NCBI GenBank assembly: GCA_020161795.1
Contig: JAIUOR010000062.1
Coordinates: 1 to 64,000, forward strand
Length of the DNA: 64,000 bases
Direction of reading: 5' to 3'
Source: Actinomycetota bacterium
Lineage (GTDB): Bacteria; Actinomycetota; Actinomycetes; Propionibacteriales; Propionibacteriaceae
Of the stretch, positions 8,813 to 16,726 are shown one piece after another. The notes beneath the pieces were generated by a model. The model made no database searches and was not told where the DNA came from. It was given only the letters and a program-made list of their open reading frames with translations. Numbering within the stretch: the first letter of the stretch is position 1; each line of letters begins with the position of its first letter. The translations under genes and the position numbers were made by a program.

Positions 8813-8841
8813 GCGGGGAGGGGTTCCAGGCCCCTCCCCGC
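8813..8841 (+). other. 11-bp GC-rich stem-loop between alsC and alsE
   Basis: GCGGGGAGGGG (8813-8823) pairs perfectly with CCCCTCCCCGC (8831-8841) around a 7-nt loop. It starts 8 nt after the alsC stop and is followed by no run of T, then by alsE 30 nt later. A partial terminator or an mRNA end-protecting structure that sets different levels of transporter and enzyme mRNA is the likely role (inference). Confidence 0.65.
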
Positions 8842-8870
8842 ACTCATCTTCCCTACTTAGGACACTCACT

Positions 8871-9563
8871 ATGACGAAGCGACCGACCTTCTCCCCCTCC
8901 CTGATGTGCATGGATCTGATGCACGCGTCCGCCGACGTTGACATCCTCAACCAGCGCGCGGACGCCTACCACGTCGATCTGATGGACGGCCATTTCGCGC
9001 CGAACATCACCATGTCGCCGGACTGGGTCAAGGCGCTCAATGCCCACGGCTCGCTACCGATGGACATCCACATGATGGTGACGACGCCCACGCAGTGGAT
9101 CGAACTGCTGGCCGAGAACGGCGCCACCTGGATCTCCCCGCACGCCGAGACGATCAACTCCAACGCCTTCCGGATCATGAACCAGGTCGAATCCCTGGGC
9201 ATGAAGACCGGTGTCGTGCTGAACCCGTCCACTCCGCTGGTGTGGGTGGAGCACTACCTGGAGCGGATCGACCTGCTCACCTTCATGACGGTCGACGTCG
9301 GCTTCGCCGGCCAGCCGTTCATCCCCCAGGTGCTGCCGAAGGTCCGCGCGGCCGTCGAGTTCCGCGAGCGGCACGGGCTGAACTACACGATTCAGATCGA
9401 CGGCTCCTGCAACAAGCGCACCTACCGCCAGCTGTGGGAGGCCGGGGCCGACCGGTTCATCGTCGGAACCTCGGGCCTGTGGAGCCAGGATGCTGATCTC
9501 AATCGGGCCTATGACCTGATGCTCGAAGACTTCTCCCAGGTGACGGGTCATGTCTTCGCCTGA
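8871..9563 (+). CDS. alsE: D-allulose-6-phosphate 3-epimerase
   Basis: A 230-residue TIM-barrel epimerase of the ribulose-phosphate 3-epimerase superfamily. It matches AlsE rather than Rpe: FSPSLMCMDL at the start, 'VDLMDGHFAPNITMSP', 'GMKTGVVLNPSTP', 'MTVDVGFAGQPFIPQ', and 'IDGSCNKRTY...AGADRFIVGTSGL'. The MCMDL and GSCN-x2-TY signatures are those I recall from E. coli AlsE. The reaction converts D-allulose 6-phosphate to D-fructose 6-phosphate, the last step that brings allose into glycolysis. ATG 8871 is the only start that keeps the FSPSL motif; the longer frame overlaps alsC. Its end overlaps alsK by 14 bp. Confidence 0.93.
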   Translation: MTKRPTFSPSLMCMDLMHASADVDILNQRADAYHVDLMDGHFAPNITMSPDWVKALNAHGSLPMDIHMMVTTPTQWIELLAENGATWISPHAETINSNAFRIMNQVESLGMKTGVVLNPSTPLVWVEHYLERIDLLTFMTVDVGFAGQPFIPQVLPKVRAAVEFRERHGLNYTIQIDGSCNKRTYRQLWEAGADRFIVGTSGLWSQDADLNRAYDLMLEDFSQVTGHVFA

Positions 9564-10461
9564 GGTAGTCATCGGGGTCGACATCGGCGGCACCAACCTG
9601 CGCACGGGCGTGGTCGACCGCACCGGGAACCTCAGCCAGTTCGCCATCACCTCGTCCCGCAAGAAGCTGGCCGGCTCGAAGTCCGCCGGCCGGCTGGTGG
9701 AGTACATCGGCGACTACATCGCGCAGGCGGGGGTGTCGCCGCGTGCCATCGCCATCGGGTTCCCGTCCACCGTCGACAACACTCGCCGCGTGGTGCTGTC
9801 GACCTCGAACATCCCCGGGTTCAACGGCATGCCGTTCGCCGATCTGTTCGAGGAGGCGCTCGGCATACCGACCTTCCTCAACCGCGACACCAACATGCTG
9901 CTGCTGCACGACATCAGGTCGGCGGGGCTCGAGGACAAGAAGGTGATCGTCGGCTGCTACCCGGGTACGGGCTTCGGCTCCGGGCTGTGGATCGGGGGAC
10001 GGCTGCACGTGGGGAAGACCGGCTGCGAAGGTGAGCTGGGGCACATCCCGGTCAAGGGATCCGAACGGGTCTGCGGCTGCGGCAACGTGGGCTGCGTCGA
10101 GGCGATCGCCTCAGGCAAGTATCTGGAATACCTGCTCGCCGAGCACTTCCCCGGGACCCCGATCGGCGAGGCCTTCACCCGCCACGCCGACACCGAGGTG
10201 CTGCGGGACTTCATCGACAACCTCTCGCTGCCGATCGCGAGCGCGATCAACATCCTGGATCCGGACGCGGTGATCGTCGGGGGCGGCGTGACGGCCATGC
10301 CCGGCTTCCCGCGCGACTACCTGGTCGAGCGGGTGCGGGCCCGGGCACGCAAGCCCGAACCGGAGGCGAGCCTAAACTTGGTATTCGCAGAACCGAGACA
10401 GGAGAACGGCGTCATCGGCGCCGGCATCTATGGATTCAGCCGACTGGAGGCATCAGCATGA
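9550..10461 (+). CDS. alsK: D-allose kinase (ROK family)
   Basis: A 303-residue ROK sugar kinase without a DNA-binding domain. The ATP site is GVDIGGTNLRTGVVD near the N-terminus, followed by 'GCYPGTGFGSGLWIGG', 'GCEGELGHIPVKG' with the catalytic region, and the canonical zinc motif CGCGNVGCVE. 'SINILDPDAVIVGGGV' and 'FPRDYLVERVR' resemble E. coli AlsK closely. It would phosphorylate D-allose at C6. It starts inside the end of alsE and overlaps rpiB by an ATGA, so the three enzymes are translationally coupled. Substrate is inferred from context and AlsK similarity; other aldohexoses are conceivable. Confidence 0.88.
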   Translation: MSSPEVVIGVDIGGTNLRTGVVDRTGNLSQFAITSSRKKLAGSKSAGRLVEYIGDYIAQAGVSPRAIAIGFPSTVDNTRRVVLSTSNIPGFNGMPFADLFEEALGIPTFLNRDTNMLLLHDIRSAGLEDKKVIVGCYPGTGFGSGLWIGGRLHVGKTGCEGELGHIPVKGSERVCGCGNVGCVEAIASGKYLEYLLAEHFPGTPIGEAFTRHADTEVLRDFIDNLSLPIASAINILDPDAVIVGGGVTAMPGFPRDYLVERVRARARKPEPEASLNLVFAEPRQENGVIGAGIYGFSRLEASA

Positions 10462-10934
10462 CTGTCGCAATCGCATGTGACCACACCGCGATCGAGCTCA
10501 AGCAGGCGATCATCAGCGTGATCGAGGAGGCGGGCCTGGAGTACCGCGACTTCGGGACGAACGACCCCGATCGCGCCGACTACCCGGTCTTCGGACGGCT
10601 GGCCGCCGAAGCGGTCGCGTCCGGCGAGTGCGACCGCGGGATCATCCTGTGCGGCTCGGGCATCGGCATCTCGATCACGGCCAACAAGGTGAAGGGCATT
10701 CGCTGCGTCGTGTGCTCGGAGCCCTACTCGGCGGTCATGTCGCGCAAGCACAACAACACCAACATGCTGTCGATGGGTGCTCGCGTGGTCGGCGTCGACC
10801 TGGCCAAGATGATCGCCAAGCTGTGGCTGGAGACCGAGTACGAGGGTGGGCGCCACCAACGCCGGGTGAACCAGATCGCGGCCACCGAAGCCGGCATCCC
10901 GATTGAGAACCAGGTCGATCCCGGAGCCTGCTGA
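10458..10934 (+). CDS. rpiB: Ribose-5-phosphate isomerase B / allose-6-phosphate isomerase
   Basis: A 158-residue RpiB/LacAB family isomerase. It has the start 'TVAIACDHTAIELKQ', the active-site region 'RGIILCGSGIGISITANKVKGIRC' and the tail 'HNNTNMLSMGARVVG...GGRHQRRVNQI'. RpiB interconverts ribose 5-phosphate and ribulose 5-phosphate and also allose 6-phosphate and allulose 6-phosphate; in E. coli it lies beside the als operon. Here it completes the route allose -> allose-6-P -> allulose-6-P -> fructose-6-P together with alsK and alsE. It is last in the operon and a terminator follows within 10 bp. Confidence 0.93.
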   Translation: MTVAIACDHTAIELKQAIISVIEEAGLEYRDFGTNDPDRADYPVFGRLAAEAVASGECDRGIILCGSGIGISITANKVKGIRCVVCSEPYSAVMSRKHNNTNMLSMGARVVGVDLAKMIAKLWLETEYEGGRHQRRVNQIAATEAGIPIENQVDPGAC

Positions 10935-10941
10935 GACGACG

Positions 10942-11000
10942 ACTGCCGGACAGTCGGGCTGGCCGCCACGGCTGGGCTCGACCGTCCGGCAGTTTTTCTT
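10942..11000 (+). terminator. Rho-independent terminator of the als operon
   Basis: ACTGCCGGAC (10942-10951) pairs with GTCCGGCAGT (10984-10993), and TTTTTCTTTT follows at once. It lies 8 nt after the rpiB stop. It is the only terminator in the window with a full classical U-tract. Confidence 0.9.
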
Positions 11001-11064
11001 TTCCGTGGCGACGACTCGGTCTGCCCGCGAGGGCATCCGGTCCGGCAGCGCTAACGTGACCTCC

Positions 11065-11988
11065 ATGACCGTAAGCCTGCGCAATGACCGCGTCGCTGTG
11101 GAGATCCTCCCGCTGGGAGCCACCCTGCATTCCTTCTCCGTCCGGCAACCGGACGGCAGCTGGCGCAATATCGTGCTGAGCCGTCCCGACATCACCGCCT
11201 TCGAGTCGTCCTATCTCGGCGCCACCGTCGGCCGGCTGGCTAACCGGGTCGGCGGGGCGCGGCTGCGCATAGCCGGCACCGAGTACCAACTGGAGCCCAA
11301 CGAAGGCGCCAACCAGCTGCACGGCGGCCCGGGCGGCTTCGCCGAGCAGGTCTGGGAGATCGCCAGCAGCAGTGACTCACAGGCCGTCCTGCGCCTGACC
11401 AGCCCCGACGGCGCCCAGGGCTATCCGGGGACCATGCGCGTGACGGCGGTCTTCTCGCTGCTACCCGACGGCGCCCAGGTGACCTACACCGCCACCACGG
11501 ATGCTCCGACGGTGGTCAACCTCACCACCCACCCGTACTTCATCCTGGGCGACGGCACCATCGAGGATCACGTGGTCACCGTGCCGGCCAGCACCTTCAC
11601 CCCCACCGACGACGCGCTCATCCCGACCGGGGAGATCCGGCCGACCGACGGCACCGCGCTCGATCTGAGGGACGGGCGGCTGCTGGGCGAGGCGATCGCC
11701 GCGGCGCGCGCGGAAGGCCTGGCCCGTCAGGGCGGCATCGACCAGAGCTTCGTGGTCGACGGCGAGGGGATGCGCGAACACGTCCGGCTCGCCGGACCGG
11801 CAGGCACCCTGGTGGTGCGCAGCGACGCACCCGCCGTGCAGCTGTACACCGCCGAGCACCTCGGCCGAACCGGCCTGGCCATCGAGCCGCAGGACTTCCC
11901 GGATGCGCCCAACCATCCGGACTTCCCGCCGGTCGACCTGCTCCCGGGCCAGACCTACACGACCACCACCCAGTGGCTGATCGACTGA
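11065..11988 (+). CDS. galM: Galactose mutarotase (aldose 1-epimerase)
   Basis: A 307-residue GalM-type beta-sandwich protein that would interconvert alpha and beta anomers of aldoses. Recognisable segments are 'SYLGATVGRLANRVGGAR' near residue 50, 'NEGANQLHGGPGGF', 'NLTTHPYFIL' with the conserved His, and 'TAEHLGRTGLAIEPQDFPDAPNHPDFP' with the catalytic Glu. The start is supported by TAACGT placed exactly 7 nt before the ATG, suggesting a leaderless mRNA independent of the als operon terminator just upstream. Its position beside a hexose operon fits a role in making the right anomer available, but it could serve galactose or glucose metabolism generally. Confidence 0.93.
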   Translation: MTVSLRNDRVAVEILPLGATLHSFSVRQPDGSWRNIVLSRPDITAFESSYLGATVGRLANRVGGARLRIAGTEYQLEPNEGANQLHGGPGGFAEQVWEIASSSDSQAVLRLTSPDGAQGYPGTMRVTAVFSLLPDGAQVTYTATTDAPTVVNLTTHPYFILGDGTIEDHVVTVPASTFTPTDDALIPTGEIRPTDGTALDLRDGRLLGEAIAAARAEGLARQGGIDQSFVVDGEGMREHVRLAGPAGTLVVRSDAPAVQLYTAEHLGRTGLAIEPQDFPDAPNHPDFPPVDLLPGQTYTTTTQWLID

Positions 11989-12363
11989 GCCCGAACATGA
12001 GCCAGGCCCCCGGAATGTATGAGATTCCGGGGGCCCAACCCGGCGCCGGAGCGATGATCCGCGCCTTCCGAAAGCCCTCCAACACGCCCACCGACCGCAT
12101 CACCGGTCCGATCCGACGGGCCTAGACCCACCGGGAAGCGTGGCTTCCTTCTCTCGGCTGCCGAGCCGCCGAAGCAACCCGATGGCTTATTTCTAGTCGC
12201 CCCACGGCAACCCCGGCAAGCCCCTTTTTCCGGCTCATTTCAGCCGCGTCATCGTTCTCGGCGTGTCGTCGGCGTGTCCTGTGACAGCCGTGACGAACGG
12301 GCTGATTGAGCCCAAAGATGCGTCTCATATATTGAGACTCGCTGGCGGTCCGAGGAAGAAGAG
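11989..12363. other. 375-bp gap without a recognisable gene; holds an orphan palindrome at 12322-12338
   Basis: The galM terminator occupies the first part. Short frames on both strands, such as a 68-residue one at 12122-12328 on the minus strand, show no family resemblance or ribosome-binding site, and I do not call them. At 12322-12338 lies GTCTCA-TATAT-TGAGAC, a 17-bp palindrome of typical repressor-operator form in locally AT-rich DNA. No gene begins next to it: marR ends 26 bp to the right on the other strand. The stretch may be what remains of a deleted gene and its control region. Confidence 0.5.
12005..12035 (+). terminator. Stem-loop after galM, likely terminator
   Basis: GGCCCCCGGAAT (12005-12016) pairs perfectly with ATTCCGGGGGCC (12024-12035) around a 7-nt loop, starting 17 nt after the galM stop. 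It lacks a T-run, as many actinobacterial terminators do. Confidence 0.65.
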
Positions 12364-12855
12364 TCAGCAGGCGCGGTCGGACAGGGCTGTCCTCACCGCA
12401 CGCAGCATGGCCTCGGTTCCGGCCTTGATCGCTTCCAGATCCTCGGTGGGGGTCGGCGGGATCACGGCGGCGAACAACCGGCCCATCGTGGCGTCCAGGC
12501 CACCCAGCACGCGGACCCCCTCCTCGGTGAGGCGCAGCCGGCGTACGCGGCGGTCGGCGGCGTCGTCCGTCCGCTCCAGCACGCCCTTCTCGACCAACCG
12601 GTCGATCAGGCCGCTGGCGGTCGGCGCGCTCACGCCCAGCCGGGCGCCCAACTCCTGTCCGGTGAGGCCCGGCTCCTGGGCGACCAGGCCGAGCACCCGC
12701 AACTGCTGCATGGTGAGATCGGGGGGCAACTCCAGCGGGCCGACGAGCTCGACCGACAGCGCGCGTATCTGGTCGTGCAGGACGAAGATTTCCGCCAGCA
12801 GCCGATCCCGCTGCGGATCACCCGTTGTCGGCAGCCCGCTGAACACCGAACCCAC
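12364..12855 (-). CDS. MarR-family transcriptional regulator of the adjacent RND exporter
   Basis: A 163-residue winged-helix protein. The DNA-binding core 'DLTMQQLRVLGLVAQEPGLTGQELGARLGVSAPTASGLIDRLVEKGVLERTDDAADRRVRRLRLTEEG' (described here in parts) covers residues about 47-115, with the D-x-R-D/DRR wing motif intact. Flanking helices form the dimer interface. It is divergent from the exporter gene, and two palindromes lie in the 98-bp interval, the first only 15 bp upstream of its start. The expected behaviour is repression of both genes, released by a transported compound; ligand unknown. Confidence 0.92.
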   Translation of the reverse strand: MGSVFSGLPTTGDPQRDRLLAEIFVLHDQIRALSVELVGPLELPPDLTMQQLRVLGLVAQEPGLTGQELGARLGVSAPTASGLIDRLVEKGVLERTDDAADRRVRRLRLTEEGVRVLGGLDATMGRLFAAVIPPTPTEDLEAIKAGTEAMLRAVRTALSDRAC

Positions 12856-12870
12856 CCCTCACTGCGACCA

Positions 12871-12916
12871 GTTAGCATCATGCTAACATTTCGCGTTGGT
12901 TAGTACGATGCTAACC
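12871..12916. promoter_or_regulatory. Paired palindromic operators between marR and the RND gene
   Basis: GTTAGCATCATGCTAAC at 12871-12887 is a perfect 17-bp palindrome. A second site at 12898-12916 has perfect outer arms GGTTAG/CTAACC and shares the GCTAAC half. Their centres are about 28 bp apart. The position between divergent genes, with one being a MarR protein, makes these its likely binding sites. Confidence 0.8.
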
Positions 12917-12953
12917 AGTTGTGCGCATCAGCGCCCGGGGAAAGAGAGAACGC

Positions 12954-15900
12954 GTGACCCGTCTGGCCAACCTGAGCCTCGCCCACCGCACGGTGGTGCT
13001 GCTGCTCGCACTGCTCACCATCGGGCTCGGCGTCTACTCCGCGACCGCGCTGAAGCAGGAGCTCATCCCCTCGATGGATCTGCCGCGCGGCACGGTGATC
13101 GCGGTCTACCCCGGCGCCAGCCCCGAGGTGGTGGAGACCGAGGTCGCCAAGCCGATCGAGTCGGTGGTCAAGGGCGTCTCCGGGGTCACCGAGGTGACCT
13201 CCACCAGCTCCAGCTCGATCGCCCAGATCACCTTCCAGTGGGAGTACGGAAACGACGCAGACAAGGTCGCCTCCGACATCGGCTCCGTGGTCGACTCGCT
13301 CAGCCTGCCCACCGGCGTCGATCCCCGGGTGATCACCGGCAGCTTCGACGACATCCCGGTGATGATGCTCGCGGTCTCCTCCGACGCCGACGCCGACACC
13401 CTCTCCCAGCAGGCCGAGGACGTCGTGCTGCCGCAGCTGAAGGCGCTGCCGGGGGTCCGGGACGTCACGCTGACCGGCCAGCAGGCCCACGAGATCGTGA
13501 TCACCTACGACGAGGCCAAGCTGCGCGAGGCCGGCGTAGACCCGTCACTGATCGGGCAGCTGTTCATGGCCAACGCGACGGCGATCCCGTCGGGGACGAT
13601 TCGCAGCGGCGACACCAACCTCGACGTCCAGACCGGTACCAGCTACTCCTCGGTCGAGGATCTGGAGAACCTGCTGCTGCAGGGCACCGACGGCCCGATC
13701 GCGCTGAAGGAGGTCGCCACCGTCGCCGAACAGCCGGTCGAGACCACCTCGATCTCGCGGGTGAACGGACGCCCCGCGCTCACCCTCTCCATCACCAAGA
13801 ACGCCGGTGCCAACACCGTCGCGGTGGCTCACGAGGTGCAGGCGGCGCTGGATCAGCTGACCACCCAGTTGGGCAACAACACCGACTTCGCGGTGGTCTT
13901 CGACCAGTCCCCGTATATCGAGCAGTCCATCCACGACCTGTCGGTGGAGGGCGGCATCGGCCTGGCGATGGCGGTGCTGGTGATCATGCTCTTCCTGGGC
14001 TCCATCCGTCCCACCCTGATCACCGCGGTCTCGATCCCGCTGGCGCTGCTGATCGCACTGGCGAGCCTCTGGGTCGGCGGCTACTCGCTCAACATCCTCA
14101 CCCTGGGCGCACTCACCGTGGCAATCGGACGGGTGGTGGACGACTCGATCGTGGTGATCGAGAACATCAAACGCCACCAGTCGATGGGGGAGTTCGGACG
14201 GGAATCCATCGTGCGGGCGGTCAAGGAGGTCGCCGGGGCGGTCACGGCCTCGACGCTGACGACGGTGGCCGTCTTCGTGCCGATCGGGCTGGTGGGCGGC
14301 CAGGCCGGCGAGATGTTCCGGCCGTTCGCGCTCACGATCACGGTCGCCCTGCTCGGCTCCCTGCTGGTGTCGCTGACGGTGATCCCCGTGCTGGCCTCCT
14401 GGTTCATGCGGCCCTCGGCTCGGCAGCTGGCCGATCCCCACGCCGAATCCCGCGAGACCAACACCTGGCTGCACAGGGTGTACCACCCCGTGCTGGGCTG
14501 GTCGCTGCGGCACCGCGTGCTCACCCTGCTGATCGCGATGGGCATCTTCGGCGGGACGATCGCCCTCACCCCGCACCTGAAGACCGACTTCATCGGCTCG
14601 ATGGGGCAGGAGTCGCTGCAGATCTCCCAGGAGCTCCCCACCGGCACCGGACTGGAGCAGACGGACTCCGCCACCCGCCGCGTCGAGGCCGTGCTCGCCG
14701 CCACCGACGAGGTGGAGACCTACCAGACCACGATCGGCGGTTCGAGCTCGATCTTCCTCGGCAGCCAGACCAGCACCAACCACGCGACCTTCACCGTCAC
14801 CCTGGCCAACGGCAGCGACTCTACAGCTGTAGCGGCAGGGCTGCGCGAGAAGCTGGCGGAGGCCGGCGACATCGGCGCCATCGAGGTCTCCCAGGGTTCG
14901 AACTCCCAGGCCAGCGAGATGGTGCTCTACGTGGAGAGCTCGGATTCCGAGGCGCTCGCCAAGGGCAGCGACCAGGTGCTGGCGATGCTGGACGGGATCG
15001 ACGATCTGGGCAACGCCTCCTCCGACCTGTCGGACGCGCAGAAGATGCTGACCGTGGATGTGGACGAGCAGCTCGCCGCCGACAAGGGCATGACCCAGGC
15101 CGGGATCGGCCAGGCGGTGGCGCGGGCCGTCCGTGGTCAGCTGCTCGGCAACCTCACCCGGGGTGACACCACGCTGGAGGTCTATCTGCGTTCGCAGGAG
15201 CCGGTGCAGGACATCGACGAGCTGCGGGCGATCAAGCTGCCGATCACCCAGAAGATGACCATGGACGTGCGCACCGACGCCGCCGAGAAGGTGAGCGACC
15301 GCCAGGAGAAGATGGCGGACGATGCCAAGGCGGAGGGCACCAAGGCCTACAACAAGCAGGTCTCGCAGCTGAAGAAGGCCCGGTCGGCGGCGAAGAAGGC
15401 CTCCGCGAAGGCCGAGAAACAGCTCAAGAAGGCGCAGAAGCAGCTCAAGCAACTGCAGGAGGCGCTCGGGCAGGCGAAGGGGGCGGCGGAGGCCGGGCTC
15501 GATCCGTCCACCGTCACGCAGAACGTGTTCGACCTCACCCAGGCGGTCAGCGGCGTCACCACCCAGGTGATCCAGCTCAGCCAGGGGGTGGCGGCCGCCC
15601 GTGGCCAGGTCTCGTCCATCGATTCCCAGCTGAAGGCGCTCTCCGAGCAGCGCGGGAAGTCGCTGGATTCGGCGGCCGAACAGCAGGAATTGGCCGACGA
15701 CGCCAAGGCCGCCCAGAAGCTCAACCCCAAGCCGGTGCGGCTGAAGGACGTCGCCGACGTCCACCTGGTCGAGGCGCCGGGGACGATCACCCGGGTGAAC
15801 GGGGTGCGGGCAGCGACCCTCACCGCGTCCGTCGAGGGCGGCGACCTGGGGACGACCACCACGGCGGTGATGACCGGGCTGGAGCAGCTCGATCTGCCCG

Positions 15901-16535
15901 ACGGCGTGACCGTCCGGATTGGCGGCGTCTCGGAGCAGCAGCAGGATGCCTTCGCCCAGCTCGGGCTGGCCATGGCGGTCGCGGTGGCCGTGGTCTACCT
16001 GATCATGGTCGCCACCTTCGGCTCCCTGCTGCAGCCGCTCATCCTGCTGGTGTCGATCCCGTTCGCCGCGACCGGCGCGCTGGGGCTCTCGCTGCTCACC
16101 GACACCCCGATCGGGGTGCCCTCGATGATCGGCCTGCTGATGCTGATCGGCATCGTGGTGACCAACGCGATCGTGCTGATCGACCTCATCAACAAGAAAC
16201 GCGCCGAGGGCCTCGGGGTTGACGAGTCGATCGAGCAGGGCGCCCGGCTGCGGCTGCGTCCGATCGTGATGACCGCGCTGGCGACCATCTTCGCGCTGAT
16301 CCCGATGGGGCTGGGCCTGACCGGCGGCGGGGTCTTCATCTCCAAGCCGCTGGCCATCGTGGTGATCGGCGGGCTGGTGTCGTCCACCCTGCTGACGCTG
16401 ATCCTGGTGCCGGTGCTCTACGACATCCTGGAGAAGTGGCGCGAGAACGGCGCCGCCAAGCGGGCGGCGCGCCGCGAGGCCCGCCAGGCCGAGGTTGCGG
16501 AGGACTCCGCTCAGGAGCAGCCGGCCGAGGCCTGA
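12954..16535 (+). CDS. RND-superfamily exporter (AcrB/HAE1-like) with a coiled-coil insertion
   Basis: A 1193-residue inner-membrane, proton-driven efflux pump. Residues about 10-30 form TM1, the porter domain follows ('PGASPEVVETEVAKPIESVVKGVSGV'), then TM2-6 with the proton-relay 'GRVVDDSIVVIENIKRH'. A second half repeats the pattern ('MVATFGSLLQPLILLVSIPFAATGAL', 'EGARLRLRPIVMT'-like). Residues about 778-923 are unusual: a long Lys/Ala/Gln-rich heptad region ('SQLKKARSAAKKASAKAEKQ') with two helical arms inserted in the second porter domain. No membrane-fusion protein or outer-membrane gene is adjacent, as expected for a monoderm. GTG 12954 is chosen because GGGGAAAGAGA precedes it; an upstream in-frame GTG at 12921 has no such site. 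MarR-controlled, so probably a drug or metabolite exporter. Confidence 0.9.
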   Translation: MTRLANLSLAHRTVVLLLALLTIGLGVYSATALKQELIPSMDLPRGTVIAVYPGASPEVVETEVAKPIESVVKGVSGVTEVTSTSSSSIAQITFQWEYGNDADKVASDIGSVVDSLSLPTGVDPRVITGSFDDIPVMMLAVSSDADADTLSQQAEDVVLPQLKALPGVRDVTLTGQQAHEIVITYDEAKLREAGVDPSLIGQLFMANATAIPSGTIRSGDTNLDVQTGTSYSSVEDLENLLLQGTDGPIALKEVATVAEQPVETTSISRVNGRPALTLSITKNAGANTVAVAHEVQAALDQLTTQLGNNTDFAVVFDQSPYIEQSIHDLSVEGGIGLAMAVLVIMLFLGSIRPTLITAVSIPLALLIALASLWVGGYSLNILTLGALTVAIGRVVDDSIVVIENIKRHQSMGEFGRESIVRAVKEVAGAVTASTLTTVAVFVPIGLVGGQAGEMFRPFALTITVALLGSLLVSLTVIPVLASWFMRPSARQLADPHAESRETNTWLHRVYHPVLGWSLRHRVLTLLIAMGIFGGTIALTPHLKTDFIGSMGQESLQISQELPTGTGLEQTDSATRRVEAVLAATDEVETYQTTIGGSSSIFLGSQTSTNHATFTVTLANGSDSTAVAAGLREKLAEAGDIGAIEVSQGSNSQASEMVLYVESSDSEALAKGSDQVLAMLDGIDDLGNASSDLSDAQKMLTVDVDEQLAADKGMTQAGIGQAVARAVRGQLLGNLTRGDTTLEVYLRSQEPVQDIDELRAIKLPITQKMTMDVRTDAAEKVSDRQEKMADDAKAEGTKAYNKQVSQLKKARSAAKKASAKAEKQLKKAQKQLKQLQEALGQAKGAAEAGLDPSTVTQNVFDLTQAVSGVTTQVIQLSQGVAAARGQVSSIDSQLKALSEQRGKSLDSAAEQQELADDAKAAQKLNPKPVRLKDVADVHLVEAPGTITRVNGVRAATLTASVEGGDLGTTTTAVMTGLEQLDLPDGVTVRIGGVSEQQQDAFAQLGLAMAVAVAVVYLIMVATFGSLLQPLILLVSIPFAATGALGLSLLTDTPIGVPSMIGLLMLIGIVVTNAIVLIDLINKKRAEGLGVDESIEQGARLRLRPIVMTALATIFALIPMGLGLTGGGVFISKPLAIVVIGGLVSSTLLTLILVPVLYDILEKWRENGAAKRAARREARQAEVAEDSAQEQPAEA

Positions 16536-16627
16536 GCCCCGAAACACTGCGTACTCGCGCCAGCCTGATGCGCCGGGCCGGGGGCTGCGAGCACAATGTC
16601 GACAGGTCCGGGCGCACGGTCGGAGAA

Positions 16628-16696
16628 CACAAACCGGGCGATTCGGGCCGGGCGCGTGGATAATCCACGCGGAAGGGCTGGATTGCCCGGATTGTG
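16628..16696. repeat. Dispersed 69-bp palindromic element, copy A
   Basis: This copy begins CACAAACCGGGC and ends GCCCGGATTGTG, arms that pair with one mismatch, and contains an inner perfect hairpin GCGTGGAT-A-ATCCACGC at 16654-16670. It lies between the RND exporter and the serine hydrolase. Copies of nearly equal length occur at 38813-38880 and 60291-60359. The 16560-16627 stretch beside it shares pieces such as GCCGGGGGCTGCG with copy B and may be a decayed second unit. No open frame is present, so it would be a non-autonomous REP- or MITE-like element. Confidence 0.75.
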
Positions 16697-16726
16697 CGGG
16701 GCAGCCGACGACTTGACGGAGGTTTC

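Noticed and set aside
12122-12328. 68-codon minus-strand frame in the gap after galM
   Set aside because: No family resemblance, no ribosome-binding site, and its start lies in the orphan palindrome; kept only as part of the gap description.
14893-14912. GGTTCGAACTCC inside the RND gene and GGTTCGAATCC inside the TetR gene, resembling tRNA T-arms
   Set aside because: No acceptor, D or anticodon arms surround them and both are within confident coding sequence.
13545-16547. 1000-codon open frame on the minus strand opposite the RND exporter
   Set aside because: It mirrors the codon structure of the real gene, is rich in His/Arg/Gln as expected from antisense high-GC DNA and matches no family.
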